A stretch of DNA of 64,000 bases. Origin: Macrostomum hystrix. Taxonomy: Eukaryota > Platyhelminthes > Macrostomidae. The stretch spans positions 4,929,001-4,993,000 of the forward strand of contig CATNEN010000033.1 of assembly GCA_950097015.1 (NCBI GenBank), in the 5' to 3' direction. Positions 1 to 12,800 of this stretch are shown here, one piece after another (within the stretch, counting starts at the first letter, position 1; the number at the start of each line of letters is the position of its first letter). The notes beneath the pieces were generated by a model, which was given only the letters and a program-made list of their open reading frames with translations, did not search any database and was not told the DNA's origin. Made by a program: the position numbers and the translations under genes.

Positions 1-270
1 CAATTAAACATAGCTCGTAGAAGCTAAAGTTACAATAAAAGCATCGAAATAAATTAAAATAGCTAATTTCAGGTACGGAATAAAGCTGGTGTGTTTTGCC
101 AGATTTTGCAAGTTTCATAGCAAAATGCGCATATAGGTAAAATGTGCTTGTATCGCACGACGGGAACGATTTCCAGAAAAAAAATTACCGCACCGATTTG
201 AATGTTTTTATTATAAGCTTTCGATCTAGCGCTCTGTCTATGAGACTATGAGACCATGAGACTATGATCT
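1..270. other. Unassigned AT-rich sequence
   Basis: I see no gene, RNA or repeat structure here. It ends in a short 'atgagac/ctatgag' stutter that leads into the 24-bp array. Confidence 0.4.
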
Positions 271-1028
271 AATGAGTGGGTCTAATGAGTTGGTGAGTTT
301 GGGATCTAATGAGTTATTGAGTTTGGGATCTAATGAGTGGGTGAGTTTGGGATCTAATGAGTTATTGAGTTTGGGATCTAATGAGTGGGTGAGTTTGGGA
401 TCTAATGAGTTATTGAGTTTGGGATCTAATGAGTTATTGAGTTTAGGATCTAATGAGTTATTGAGTTTGGGATCTAATGAGTTATTGAGTTTGGGATCTA
501 ATGAGTGGGTGAGTTTGGGATCTAATGAGTTATTGAGTTTGGGATCTAATGAGTTATTGAGTTTAGGATCTAATGAGTTATTGAGTTTGGGATCTAATGA
601 GTTATTGAGTTTGGGATCTAATGAGTGGGTGAGTTTGGGATCTAATGAGTGGGTGAGTTTGGGATCTAATGAGTTATTGAGTTTGGGATCTAATGAGTTA
701 TTGAGTTTGGGATCTAATGAGTTATTGAGTTTGGGATCTAATGAGTTATTGAGTTTGGGATCTAATGAGTTATTGAGTTTGGGATCTAATGAGTTATTGA
801 GTTTGGGATCTAATGAGTTATTGAGTTTTGGATCTAATGAGTGGGTGAGTTTGGGATCTAATGAGTTATTGAGTTTGGGATCTAATGAGTTATTGAGTTT
901 GGGATCTAATGAGTGGGTGAGTTTGGGATCTAATGAGTTATTGAGTTTGGGATCTAATGAGTGGGTGAGTTTGGGATCTTATGAGTGGGTCAGTTTGGGA
1001 TCTAATGAGTAGGCCCGTTTGGGATCCT
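271..1028. repeat. 24-bp minisatellite, about 31 copies
   Basis: The unit core is 'gagtttgggatctaatgagt', followed by either 'tatt' or 'gggt', giving a 24-bp period. Because 24 is a multiple of three, one plus-strand frame is open throughout and would encode an eight-residue SNELLSLG/SNEWVSLG repeat. Variation is almost entirely the tatt/gggt switch, which fits array turnover better than protein selection. There is no flanking exon-like sequence, so I do not call it a gene. Confidence 0.93.
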
Positions 1029-2645
1029 AACCTATTGTGAAAACACTTACAATCTGTTCACGGCATGGGCAAGGCCCTACTATTTGACTTTGATCCGAGC
1101 TTCCCAATCAGAGAATAGACTCATTGAAAATCGGAGAAGCGAGTCAAAGCTCAATTCTAAAAGAGACCCAATTGCACCGAATCGGACAGGCAATTTTCTG
1201 ACAGGTCGGCAAACTGAGCCCAAATTGAACTGAAGGAAGGGAATCTATACAAGAGCGAACCCCCAAGACCCATTGGCCATGACTGCTTGTGTTTGTTGAC
1301 TGTTGTGTTTACCCAACTTTGGGTGGGTTGCATTGCGTTTGCCTAGCGCGGTGCGTCCCGTTTTGTTCATTCTCTGATTTGGTTGGTGTTGCGTTGGTGG
1401 TCTTTTCTGGATTTGAACTCAGCCTGGCCCAGTCCCCCATACAGACCTTAGATCAAATAATTCAAAAGTGGAACAGCTTACATTATATACACAGGCGATG
1501 GGGGGTTGCCGGTGGGACTCGTCGGTCTCAACTCAGCCCTCAACTGTCAACTCACAAACTCTTCAATTTTGAGATCTATGCGATATGGGCTGGGTCGGCT
1601 GCAAGTGAAAGCGCGGGACTTTGGTAAACGTAGAGACCTCCTTCCTCCCCTACTGTTCAATTCGGTCTTTTGAGCAAAAATTGTACGCCATGCTAATTTA
1701 GACTTAAAGCGCTGCTTGGGCTCGTTTTTTAAAGCTTGCAAAACAAGAACGTTGGCTGACACTCTGTCTCTGACAACTCAGGACAGGAGGAATCCGCAGT
1801 TATTAAGTGCTGCTAGCTGGAAAGGAGGAAGGCCCGCTTATCGGGGTGGAGGCGGTTATTATTTGAGGGCGAATGTTTAACTAACTTAACTAACGCACAC
1901 TCTAAACTTAAACCCCACCCCTGCCCACCTTCCTTAACGCGCGTTTTGGGCCCCACCCCCGGCCCTCTCTCCAGCCTAAATTGTAGGCTTTGGGGTGGTG
2001 GGGCGGGGGTTGGAATTTCGAGAAGGCCAGGCGGGGCCTCTATGGCGGCGGGGGTGGGTGTCCAGAGTTATTGGCTGAAAGTCTAGCGCGCCCTCAAATG
2101 GGGGGCGATCGTGAGGCCTTGGGGTGGCTTGGGCCCTTTCCTTTCCGTTTTTTAATTCAAATAAGGAGAAGGCCGCGCCCGGCCGAAAGTCAATTCCTTT
2201 CATTCGTTTTAAAACCGATCTTCATTAAAGTGAAGACTGTCTAATCCGCTGTTCGCGCCGAGTGAGTCAAGGCCTATTATCTTAATTTTTAGTCTGTTTA
2301 ACATTTCAATCGTCTGCATTTTTAAAAGGAAAATACAAGATTGGAAGGCCTCAGAGCTAAAAAGCAAAAATATAAGGCATCGCTTTATTTGGCCCCTTGT
2401 GCTTCTATTAAGCTTACTATTCTATTCTGGACATACAGAAGCAGGAGAAGGAGAATTTAAACGTCTGCATTGGACTAAACACACAAAAGACAACAGTTGA
2501 TCAACTTGGGCTGCTTGGCCCGTGAACGCTGAAGAAGCTGCACGGCGTGCGAACCTGAAACTGAATACTTTTTCTGGCTAATGCAAGACGGCAACTTTTT
2601 GGTATCTTACAAGTCAAGTGAACTGTAGCTTCAGCTAAATTCGCT
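1029..2645. other. Intergenic region upstream of the two-helix membrane protein gene
   Basis: No convincing coding sequence. Short open frames around 1289-1627 and 1976-2244 lack recognisable domains. The 1900-2200 part is C/G-homopolymer rich on both strands. The promoter and 5' UTR of the gene at 2646 should lie in its distal part, but I cannot pick out a TATA box or a defined start site. Confidence 0.4.
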
Positions 2646-3248
2646 ATGTACCACCAGCAGCAACAGCACTATCGCATCGAGCAGACCTGGGACGCTGCCT
2701 CGTCCTCAAAGTACAGCTACCCGGCTGAAAGCACCCGTCTCGATAGCACAATCGGTGTTGGCGGCCTCGGCAGCAGCAGCAGCAGCCGCGGTCGTGCCCC
2801 AGGAGGAGGTCGCGGTCGCAGTCGCGGAGCAAGCGAAGCTCCGACTCCGTTTAAGTCGCTGGAACTTCACGGACAGAATCGCCTAGGCCCAATGGAAACG
2901 GTGGACGATTTTATCACCAATGAGAGCGGCAACAGCCTGTTGCTGTGCGTGTTCTCCATCCTGCTGGTATTCCCCGGCTCAGCCTGCCTGCTGGTCATTG
3001 GGGGCGCTTTTACCCTGGACCAGAGACTGCAGCAGCGGCACCAGTGGGTGCGGCCCTGCGCCATCGCAATGCTGGCACTGGGCATAATTCTGCTCGTAAC
3101 AGCTGGCTTCATCTTTGCCAGCATCTGCCGGTCCTATTGGCGCGCCAGGAGGCGGCGTGTGCAGTGCTCGATGCCTGCAGGAGCTGCGAGGTCAACCTGC
3201 GGCGCTGCCGGTGGCGGATCGCCATACACCTGCATTGTGCAACTGTGA
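2646..3248 (+). CDS. Unrecognised 200-residue protein with two predicted membrane helices
   Basis: A single uninterrupted frame with an ATG at 2646 and a stop at 3246-3248; no introns are needed. The N-terminal third is low complexity and hydrophilic: a QQQQ run, a serine run, then an Arg/Gly-rich stretch near residues 49-63. An acidic segment (METVDDFITNES) follows. Then come two hydrophobic segments, about residues 96-120 and 138-160, separated by a short charged loop. An Arg-rich patch (RARRRR) directly after the second helix fits a positive-inside rule with both ends cytosolic. The C-terminus is Cys/Gly/Ala-rich. GC-rich codon use matches the better-identified exons elsewhere in the window, which is the main support for it being real. 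I do not recognise the family; small two-helix tetraspan-like or TMEM proteins are possible, but no diagnostic motif is visible. Confidence 0.6.
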   Translation: MYHQQQQHYRIEQTWDAASSSKYSYPAESTRLDSTIGVGGLGSSSSSRGRAPGGGRGRSRGASEAPTPFKSLELHGQNRLGPMETVDDFITNESGNSLLLCVFSILLVFPGSACLLVIGGAFTLDQRLQQRHQWVRPCAIAMLALGIILLVTAGFIFASICRSYWRARRRRVQCSMPAGAARSTCGAAGGGSPYTCIVQL

Positions 3249-4492
3249 CGTCAGTCTGTTCCGCTGGCTTTTCATTTTAAATGGTTTTTGTCTGTGGATT
3301 ATTTGGGCGCTATTTAACTCAAATTATAAACTACATTTCTAAGAAATCTACGAAATTCGAATTGGCGCCAAATCGTTGAAAGTTCACAGCCTATCTTGAT
3401 TGAATGATTTATAGAGTAAGTGAAACTATTAATTGCTTTCATAAAACATATTTAGTGCATTCATACTCAGAAATCAGTCTAAAAAGAAGAGTAAAAGTTC
3501 ATGTCCTGATCATCGAACGTGAATGCGACGAGGCCTAATGAAAAATCAGCAGTACATTAATGGATTAGGTCATAGTAAATATCAAAGCTACGACCAAAAC
3601 TTCTGACATTAGGGATAATGACCTAAACGGAGAGGGTTATGATCTAGAAAACCTGAAGGCAGAGGGTGAGCTTTGACCGAAAATATCTAACAGGAGAAGG
3701 TAGGACCCAAAAGGACCTGGAGGTAGATGGCTAACAATAAAAATGCACCCGAGGGAGACGTTAATGACAACAGAAAACCTGAGTGGATATGGTTATGACT
3801 TATGTGAATGACCAAAGGAACAGGTTAAGGACGAATTCAAAGTGGTTTGTTTCGTATAGCTAGATGAGTATCGGAGCTTTACCGTTTTATTTAAAATCGT
3901 TTTGTTTTTAATTTCAGCTTTCTGCACCGGACTTCAGTTTTGACTGAACCTGTACACGAGAGCTAACTTTTTGTTTATTAAATTCAGCTTATAGAAGTCA
4001 GTCACGGACTGGTTCCAATTATTTTGTATTCCCATTCGATGAAATTATTCAGACAATAGCTTGGGTTTAATTTGATTCACTTCTGGTGCATTGGACCATT
4101 CATTTTTGTAAAATTATGAAATATGAGTAATCTTCACCATACTACTTGTAGCGCTTACTTAGTACTATAATGAGAATCGTTATCGTTATTTTTAACTCGA
4201 CCCATCGCCGAAATAATGGGATTTTTCTTACCCTGCAGTTTCATTCTTGAAGATAATGAAGGCATCTTGCCCGAGCGCATTTCTAATTCTATTTTCAAAT
4301 TTTCATTGACATCTTTGCACAAAACGCCAGTATCAATATGAGCAATGTGTACATATGTACAATGTATACTATGTGTACAATGTGTCTGCTTTTTTGCTGC
4401 AATATCGTGTCAGAAAGAACATTTTGCTCACTTTTTTTAATATATGTTGTACTCCTGTCTTCAAAGTTAACTACCATTTAGTTATTAAATTG
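3249..4492. other. Intergenic, no feature seen
   Basis: AT-rich DNA downstream of the two-helix protein gene. Short stretches around 3500-3850 have a vaguely repetitive 'gacctaa/aggaga' texture, but I could define no unit. A small 'tgtgtacaatgt' repeat lies near 4345-4385. Confidence 0.4.
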
Positions 4493-6113
4493 TTAAGTAT
4501 TTGCGACTGATGCACTGATTGATAGCATGGGTTTGAGACTGATGCACTGATGGATTGCATGGGATTTGAGACTGATGCACTGATGGATTGCATGGGATTT
4601 GAGGCTATGCACTGATGGATTGCATGGGATTTGAGACTATGCACTGATGGATTGCATGGGGTTTGAGGATGATGCACTGATTGATAGCATGGGATTTGAG
4701 ACTGATACACTGATTGATAGCATGGGATTTGAGACTGATGCACTGATTGATAGCATGGGATTTGAGACAATGTACCACTTATTGATTGCATGGGATTTGA
4801 GGCTGATGCATTGCTTGATAGCATGGGATTTGAGACTGATACACTGATTGATAGCATGGGATTTGAGGCTGATACACTGATTGATAGCATGGGATTTGAG
4901 GCTGATACACTGATTGATAGCATGGGATTTGAGGCTGATACACTGATTGATAGCATGGGATTTGAGGCTAATGCATTGATTGATAGCATGGGATTTGAGG
5001 CTGATGCACTGATTGATAGCATGGGATTTGAGGCTGATGCATTGATGGATTGCATGGGATTTGAGGCTATGCACTAATTGATTGCATGGGATTTGAGAAT
5101 GATGCACTGATGGATAGCATGGGATTTGAGGCTGATACACTGATTGATAGCATGGGATTTGAGACAATGTACCACTGATTGATTGCATGGGATTTGAGGC
5201 TGATGCATTTAGCATGGGATTTGAGGCTGATACACTGATTGAAAGCATGGGATTTGAGGCTGATACACTGATTGATAGCATGGGATTTGAGGCTGATACA
5301 CTGATTGATAGCATGGGATTTGAGGCTGATACACTGATTGATAGCATGGGATTTGAGGCTGATACACTGATTGATAGCATGGGATTTGAGACTGATGCAC
5401 TGATTGATAGCATGGGATTTGAGGCTGATACACTGATTGATAGCATGGGATTTGAGGCTGATACACTGATTGATAGCATGGGATTTGAGGCTGATGCATT
5501 GATTGATAGCATGGGATTTGAGGCTGATGCATTGATGGATTGCATGGGATTTGAGGCTAATGCATTGATTGATTGCATGGGATTTGAGGCTGATACACTG
5601 ATTGATAGCATGGGATTTGAGGCTGATACACTGATTGATAGCATGGGATTTGAGACTGATGCACTGATTGATAGCATGGGATTTGAGGCTGATACACTGA
5701 TTGATAGCATGGGATTTGAGGCTGATACACTGATTGATAGCATGGGATTTGAGGCTGATGCACTGATTGATAGCATGGGGTTTGAGACTGATGCACTGAT
5801 GGATAGCAGGGGATTTGAGACTGATGCACTAATTGATAGCATGGGATTTCAGGCTGATGCACTGATTGATAGCATGGGATTTGAGACTGATACACTGATT
5901 GATAGCATGGGATTTGAGACTGATGCACTGATGGATAGCATGGGATTTGAGGCTGATGCACTGATGGATAGCATGGGATTTGAGGCTGATGCACTGATGG
6001 ATAGCATGGGATTTGAGACTGATGCACTGATGGATAGCATGGGATTTGAGGCTGATGCACTGATTGATAGCAGGGGATTTGAGACTATGTACCACTGATT
6101 GATTGCATGGGGT
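4493..6113. repeat. 33-bp minisatellite, about 49 copies
   Basis: The core is 'gatagcatgggatttgaggc' followed by 'tgatacactgatt' variants, giving a 33-bp period. The unit is 11 codons, so several frames on both strands stay open for hundreds of codons, which is a repeat artefact. A few units are shortened or fused ('gagacaatgtaccact' at about 4767, 5162 and 6090), which look like internal duplications of one unusual unit. No splice or coding context supports translation. Confidence 0.93.
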
Positions 6114-6849
6114 TTAAGGTGAATTGATGAAGTTTTGGGAGTTCAAAATACCAAAAACACCTGTTCGTCCTGAGGTCTAAGTGAATCGTGCCTATGAGAT
6201 TTGGACCCCTAGACTGAAGCTGAAAGCTGTAGCAAAGGCACTCAGTCAATTAATTACCGACTGTAAAAGTACTCTCAAGCTTTCCTATACTGATTGTTTG
6301 CGTGACAACCGTTCGGAAGTGCAACCCAAACAAGCTGTACACTGTACTCCGATCTTAGATACTAATATAAGTAGTAGACCTGCCGTGGAATATCCGCATG
6401 TATACACAGCTAAATTATTAATACTCGGACCAAGCTGAGCAGGAGTTTCTCTAGTCTGGTCAGTTTTTGGAGGCTGTCTTGACACGGCGGGCCTAAGGAG
6501 ACAGAAAACAGATCAATGAAACAAAGAGAATTACGTGCTCAGAGTCCCATTTGAGCACGTCCATTATATTGCCACCCACGTGGATGCCTCGCTTGCAGGT
6601 CCACCGCTGCTCAATTGACAGGTTGCGTGTGTGCTCTGCCCAATCAGGAAAAGTCCCCACAGCTGCTTCAATAGAGCGGCATCTGCTCACAGAGACAGCT
6701 ATTATAGCACAGCCAGGTAGGAGAAGGTAGCGAGAAGACAAACACGCCGGAAAGGGATCCCCACGCAGTGCTATTCCCATCTCCCTTTTTATAGGATTGG
6801 GATTTTTGTCTCTCTCATCTACGGAGGGTGGCGACGACAAAGTGAAAAA
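6114..6849. other. Region upstream of the nine-exon plus-strand gene
   Basis: No domain-bearing frame. The segment directly before the ATG at 6850 ('gtgaaaaaatgcc') would be 5' UTR or promoter of the downstream gene. I see no clear core-promoter motif. Confidence 0.35.
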
Positions 6850-9800
6850 ATGCCAATTGAAAAGCAGAATGAGCCGACTACTCAACGGCGATTGCCGCTG
6901 ACGTTGCCATGGCAACCACCGCTATTGGAGGGCCTGAGCATAAAGCAGATGCAGCACAGCAGAGTGGGCAGCTACTTGCTGCAACAAGAACAAGCAGTCA
7001 GCGAGTACCGACCTGCGCTACAGGTGAGATTGCCAGCACAGCGGTATTTTTGTCAATGGGCTAGAAAACAGGCAATTGTGTCACAGGCAATTGTGTCACA
7101 GGCAATTGTGTCACAGGCAATTGTGTGACAGGCAATTGTTTCACAGGCAATTGTGTCACAGGCAATTGTGTCACAGGCAATTGTGTCACAGGCAATTGTG
7201 TCAAAGGCAATTGTGTCACAGGCAATTGTGTCACAGGCAATTGTGTCACAGGCAATTGTGTCAAAGGCAATTGTGTCACAGGCAATTGTGTCACAGGCAA
7301 TTGTGTCACAGGCAATTGTGTCACAGGCAATTGTGTCACAGGCAGTTGTGTCACAGGCAATTGTGTCACAGGCAATTGTGTCACAGGCAATTGTGTCAAA
7401 GGCAATTGTGTCACAGGCAATTGTGTCACAGGCAATTGTGTGACAGGCAATTGCGTCACAGGCAACAAAAAAATTAAAACAAAGTTCGATCCGTGCATCC
7501 TTTGTCGTCAGACATGTTTTGAACCGGACTGCAACTGACTATTTTGCCCCAATAAATCACTTCAGTGCACAATTTGGCCCGGCGAGTTCCTACCTGACTC
7601 AACTACCGCAGTCGCCCAGCGCACGGAAGACCAGCTGAAGCACCACCACAGCTGCGCTGCCAGCAGCCACTGGGGACTTGACTCCAGCCTCTGGCAATCC
7701 GAGTTCGGCAGCTGCTACAGTGGCGAGGCTGCGAACGGCCCGGTGAGTCCTTGGGCTAATGAAGGTGCTTAGACAGCTTATGAAACAATAGAATTGGAGG
7801 CTACACCTAGCTCAGATGGACAGCCGTATGTGCAGCTTGTGCAGCTCGTATGTACCGCTGTTCAGTCCGTGGACTCGAGAGCGCCGCCATGCACCCTCCC
7901 AAAGTTCTGCTCCAGCTGATGCTGGATACCTGGTTTTACAGGTGGGTGAATCAGGTGTCTGGCTGGCAATATACCTCGAAAAACCACGATCATCACCTTA
8001 GGCCTGCATCGAAGCCGACCTGTACAGAAGCCACGTCTTCCGTCCGGAGGACGGGCCGCTCAGAGAGACTTCCAAGATCTTCCTGCTCAGTTCCAGGCTT
8101 ACAAGCATGCCCCAGGTTTGATCCTTATTGTACCTGCTGTAGAATTAACTGACGAATCGGGAACAACCGAACAGCTCGTGTCCGACCCGCAGTCGCTGCT
8201 GCGGTCCGCGCCAGCCGGCTGCGACACGCGACAGGCGGCCGGACTGTCACTCTCGGCGACGCCGCCGAGGTATCCGCGCCCGAGCGCACGCCGCCCACCG
8301 CCGGGTTGTCCGACGGCGCCGTGGCACGCGCACTGGCCAACACCGGCCGTGGCCAGCCTGATCCGAAGCGGCGAAGACGAGGACTGGGACTGCAGCCTGC
8401 GCCACCCGCTGTTGGCTCCGCCGCCGCACCCGGAGCCGGAGCGATCGCCGGAGCTGGCCCACCGACGCCGTCGGGAGCAGCTCGAGACGCACTTTGGCGA
8501 GACGGCCGCAGCGGCGTCTGGCCTGCCAGTCAGGTGGGATTTCGGGTTTTTAGCTTTTTCAATTCTTCATCCAGCTATGATCCCTCCTAACAAAACCGAT
8601 CCCCGCGTGATCCAAGCAGAAGTACTTTCGCCGAAGCCTACGGCAGGGACACCACGGTGACCCACATCCGCAATGTCTACGACGCCCGGCGATTCCTGGA
8701 GGCCGATGCGGCTGCTGCCGCGATTCAATCCGGTGAAGCAACCGCGCCGGCAGTCAGGAGGCAGCCGGCAGCCGCGGTGATCTGCGCGGATCTCAAAAAG
8801 TCCACCTGGCAGGTGAATCGAAAACTGACCTTTAGGTTTTTTTCAAAAATAGAAGATTTGCGAAATTTTCTGTGAAAACCTAGTAGCTGCCATTTCGTTT
8901 CCATGAAGCCGTAATTGTGCTTCAAAAAAATATTACTCTTTTAAAAACTCTGTCTTTCAGTTACTTTAACACTATCGATTTTTTATTCTGAGAACTGTCT
9001 CATCGTGAACATTAGGTCTTCGAAAGCAATTTTCCCGCCCCGTAAAAGGTTTTTTGGCAGCGCCTGAATGCTAACAGCGTTGGGTGTTGACTGATTGGTT
9101 GACAGACTAGGCGATGGTGTCCTGTGGTTGAGCTGCGCCTAATAGTTAGGCTTGATCAGAGAAATTGGAGAAATTCGCGTCAGGGTGTCCATAGCGACCA
9201 TTTTCCACCTGTTGTAGCCCTTGAAGATTCAGTAGTCCGTCTAGATAAAGGTAGACGGAGATGATGCAGGCACATTCGGTTGACATGCTGATAAATTTTG
9301 AAGGCCTGGCAAGGCCACACTGAGGCGCAGTGCTAATTTGTGTATAGGAGTTTATGAAATAATATGAAATGTTAATGTTAATGTTAATGTTAATGTTTTT
9401 CAGTTCCCCTGCTAGACTCAGGCGGGTGTTGAGCTCATCATTTGAGTTTGAATTTAACATCGATTCTGCAGTTCTAAAAATCAGTTTTTTTCTAGCCTGA
9501 ACAATAAAATATTCAGTTCTGCGGGAAATTCTCTACTTTTTAACTCTAGACTGGAGCAATGGTAAAATCTTTTTTAAATTCACAAGCGGAATAATTTTTG
9601 TTCGCTTCCATGCTTCTGCATTGCTTTTTTCTGTCATTTCAACCGTTGACAACTTCCGCCCGCGCCCCGCAAGCCCGCTGATGCCGCTACGCCAGGGGCG
9701 GCCCTCAGCAGCACCTACCGGAAGGACTTCCGTCTGGAGTCCTACCCCAGGCCCTTCATCCAGCCGCCCATGGGCGACTCGGCGCCGCTGCCGAGGATCT

Positions 9801-12800
9801 GCGGCTCCGGGCTGTCCCAACACGGCGGCGCGACTCGCAGCGCCCACCCGGGGGAGGACTTCGGCTCGCTGGCCGTTCAGGTTCGCTACCGAGAATGCTC
9901 TTAACAAATCTCCCGAACAAGAATCTCCCGAACAAGAATCTTCCGAACAAGAATCTCCCGTACAAGAATCTCCCGAACAAGAATCTCCCGAACAAGAATC
10001 TTCCGAACAAGAATCTCCCGTACAAGAATCTCCCGAACAAGAATCTCCCGAACAAGAATCTCCCGAACAAGAATCTCCCGAACAAGAATCTTCTGAACAA
10101 GAATCTCCCGAACAAGAATCTCCCGTACAAGAATCTCCTGAACAAGAATCTCCCGAACAAGAATCTCCCGAACAAGAATCTCCCGAACAAGAATCTCCCG
10201 AACGAAAACGAATCTCCGCTACATGAGAATCTCCAGAGCGGAATATGCTACAAAATATGATTGCCAATGTTAAACAATTTTTATATTAATAAGCATTCGG
10301 AAAAATGAAATCTTCCTAAGCCGAGTGTCAGTATCCAGGAGCTTTAAATATCTCGATTTCTCTTCAAATGCGCACTCAGATACTGTCAGTAGTGCAAAAA
10401 GGAAAATTGAAATAAAAAATCACAGAAAGCTGAGAACGACCGGGCAGCCCGGGTGTCCGCCGAGTTATGCTTTATCGGAGCGGCTGGTCGGCGGGCGATA
10501 CGCGGCGGCGGCTCTGCCGGCTCTAGCTCCGGCCGGGGACGCTCGGTACATCGCGCCGACTATGCTGACTTTGGCAGTCGGGCGTACAAGGTGAGTTGGT
10601 TCGCATTGACGGCTGTGACAAACCCGATACTAGCTAGGATTGGAGACAATGACCCCCATCTTATGTAGGATTGGTGACAATGACCCCCATCTTAGGTAGG
10701 ATTGGTGACAATGACCCTTATCTTAGGTAGTGTCGGGCTATGTCAATTGTTAGTGCAGTCACTGTCGTTGTTGTAATAGTTCAGTTTATTTAAGTGCGCG
10801 CGCGCCACCCCCGCCGCTGTTATTTACTTTGATGTGTCTTATACAACCACCCATCCTCCACCCTATTGTTATCTCGTGTGATTGCTGAATCATGCCTGTC
10901 TGGCACAATATATATTGATCGAAGGTGCACGGCTAGAGTTTGCGCTTGTGACTGTCCTGCAACCTGCTCAATGCGTTTGCTTCTGTTCTTCAATTAACCA
11001 ACGACTTCACAGTGGCGACGAAGATGGCTGCGACTATTCCTACACTCTCTGCTAACTCTGATGTTGAGGTTTACATCGAGAGGCTAGATCAGTACCTGGT
11101 CTACAAGGAAGTTAAAGACGAAGTGAAGGTTGCAACCCTGATCACAGTCATTGGAGAAGAGGCATACAAGCTGCTCCGCAACCTGTGCCTGCCAGACGCA
11201 GTGTCCTCCAAGCCCTACGAAACGTTGACACAGCTGCTGAAGGATCACTACGCTCCAAAAACATCAATGCTCTCGGCCAGATTTCGTTTTCAGCAGCGCA
11301 TCCAGAGACCCGGCGAGAGCTTCACCGACTTCGTTGCCGGTCTCAAAGCAGCTTCTGAGCACTGCAAGTTCGGCATTACTCTGACCGAGAGGCTACGCGA
11401 CCAGCTCATCTTCGGCATACGCAGTGACGCCCACCGAGCGAAGCTTCTGGAAGTCGAGGATCCGACTTTTGATGCCCTGACTAAGAAGATTGAAACGCTG
11501 GAGACGGCAGAGATGTCCTCATCCGAGATGACACACAGGGCCGAGCCAGTGGCCCACCTGCGCCCGCACAGGAACCCGTCTGGAGCCAAGGGAGTCAAGG
11601 ACGTCAGCAGGCAAGCTCCTCGCCGGTCAGCTGCCAGCTTCGCTGACCCAGCTCGGGCAGCGCAGTCGTGCTCGGCCGCAAGTGCGTGTGCAAGCTGCGG
11701 CGGCGCCCATAGTCGGCAGCAGTGTAAGCTGCGCGAGGCCAAATGCCACGGCTGCGGTAAGGTCGGCCACATCCGGAAGGTGTGCAAGTCATCCAGGCTG
11801 CACAAAGTAGATCCCGAGCCGGCTGAGGCGCAGGAGCCCCTTTTCAGCCTTAGGCAAGGCGGATCAAGCAAGGGACTGGTAGTCAAGTTGCTTGTTCAGG
11901 GCAGCCCATGCTGTTTCGAGGTGGACACCGGGTCCGCCCTCACTGTCATACCCAAGAACCTGCAAGAGGAGGTCCTGCCGGACTTGCGCTTGTCGCCGAC
12001 CTCCACGGTGCTGCGTACCTACACTGGAGAAAGCTTTCGGCCAGTCGGGCAGGCGGAGGTCACCGTCCAGCACAACAGCCAGGACCTGCGGCTGCCACTG
12101 CTGGTCGTCGAACAAGGCGACGTCGCGTTGCTCGGCCGAGACTGGCTGGCGAAGCTGAAACTTGACTGGCCGAGGATCTTCGGGCAAGTCAACTCGGTGA
12201 CTGGCGAGGCGGATGGTCTGATCGCGCAGTTTCCCGAGGTCTTCCAAGGCGGCCTGGGCACCTATCGGCACGGCGAGGTGAAGCTGCACATGCCTGCGGA
12301 GGCTAAGCCACGCTTTTTCAAGGCCAGGCCGGTCCCCTACGCGCTCCGAGAACGCGTTGACGACGAGCTTCGGCGGATGGAGGCGGACGGCATCATCACA
12401 TCAGTCAAGTACTCAGACTGGGCGGCGCCCATCGTGCCCGTGGTTAAGAAGAACGGTGCAGTGCGGATCTGCGGAGACTATAAGCTGACCTACAATGCGG
12501 AGGCTACGCCAGAGCTGTACCCGCTGCCGCGCATCGAAGACTTGTTCGCTAAGTTGGGCGGCGGCTGCAAGTGGTCCAAGCTGGACATGTCGAACGCCTT
12601 TCTGCAGCTGCCCCTGTCTAAGGACAGTAAGATTTTCTTGACCATCAATACGCAGCGAGGTCTGTTCCAGCTGAACCGCATGCCATTTGGCATCAACTGC
12701 GCCAGCGCCGTGTTCCAGCGCACGCTCGACTCTCTGCTCGGTGACCTGGAGTCGGTGCAAGTCTTCGTTGACGATATCCTGGTGACAGGCAGAACTCTGC

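Noticed and set aside
271..6113. Long repetitive open frames (about 246, 303 and 401 codons) as repeat proteins
   Set aside because: They exist only because the 24- and 33-bp units are multiples of three. Frames are open on both strands at once, there is no exon context, and substitutions follow unit variants rather than codon positions.
9621..10226. 201-codon plus-strand frame running through exon 7 into the 15-bp array
   Set aside because: It reads the exon in a frame that gives Arg/Ser/Pro-rich nonsense. The alternative frame, with a GT donor at 9881, gives a coherent sequence and matches the phase of its neighbours.
10325..10594. 89-codon plus-strand frame over exon 8
   Set aside because: The other frame ends in AAG|GTGAGT and continues in phase into exon 9 with similar motifs.
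11012..11023. GTG at the LTR border as the gag-pol start
   Set aside because: The first ATG is at 11024. The GTG belongs to the primer-binding region directly after the LTR.
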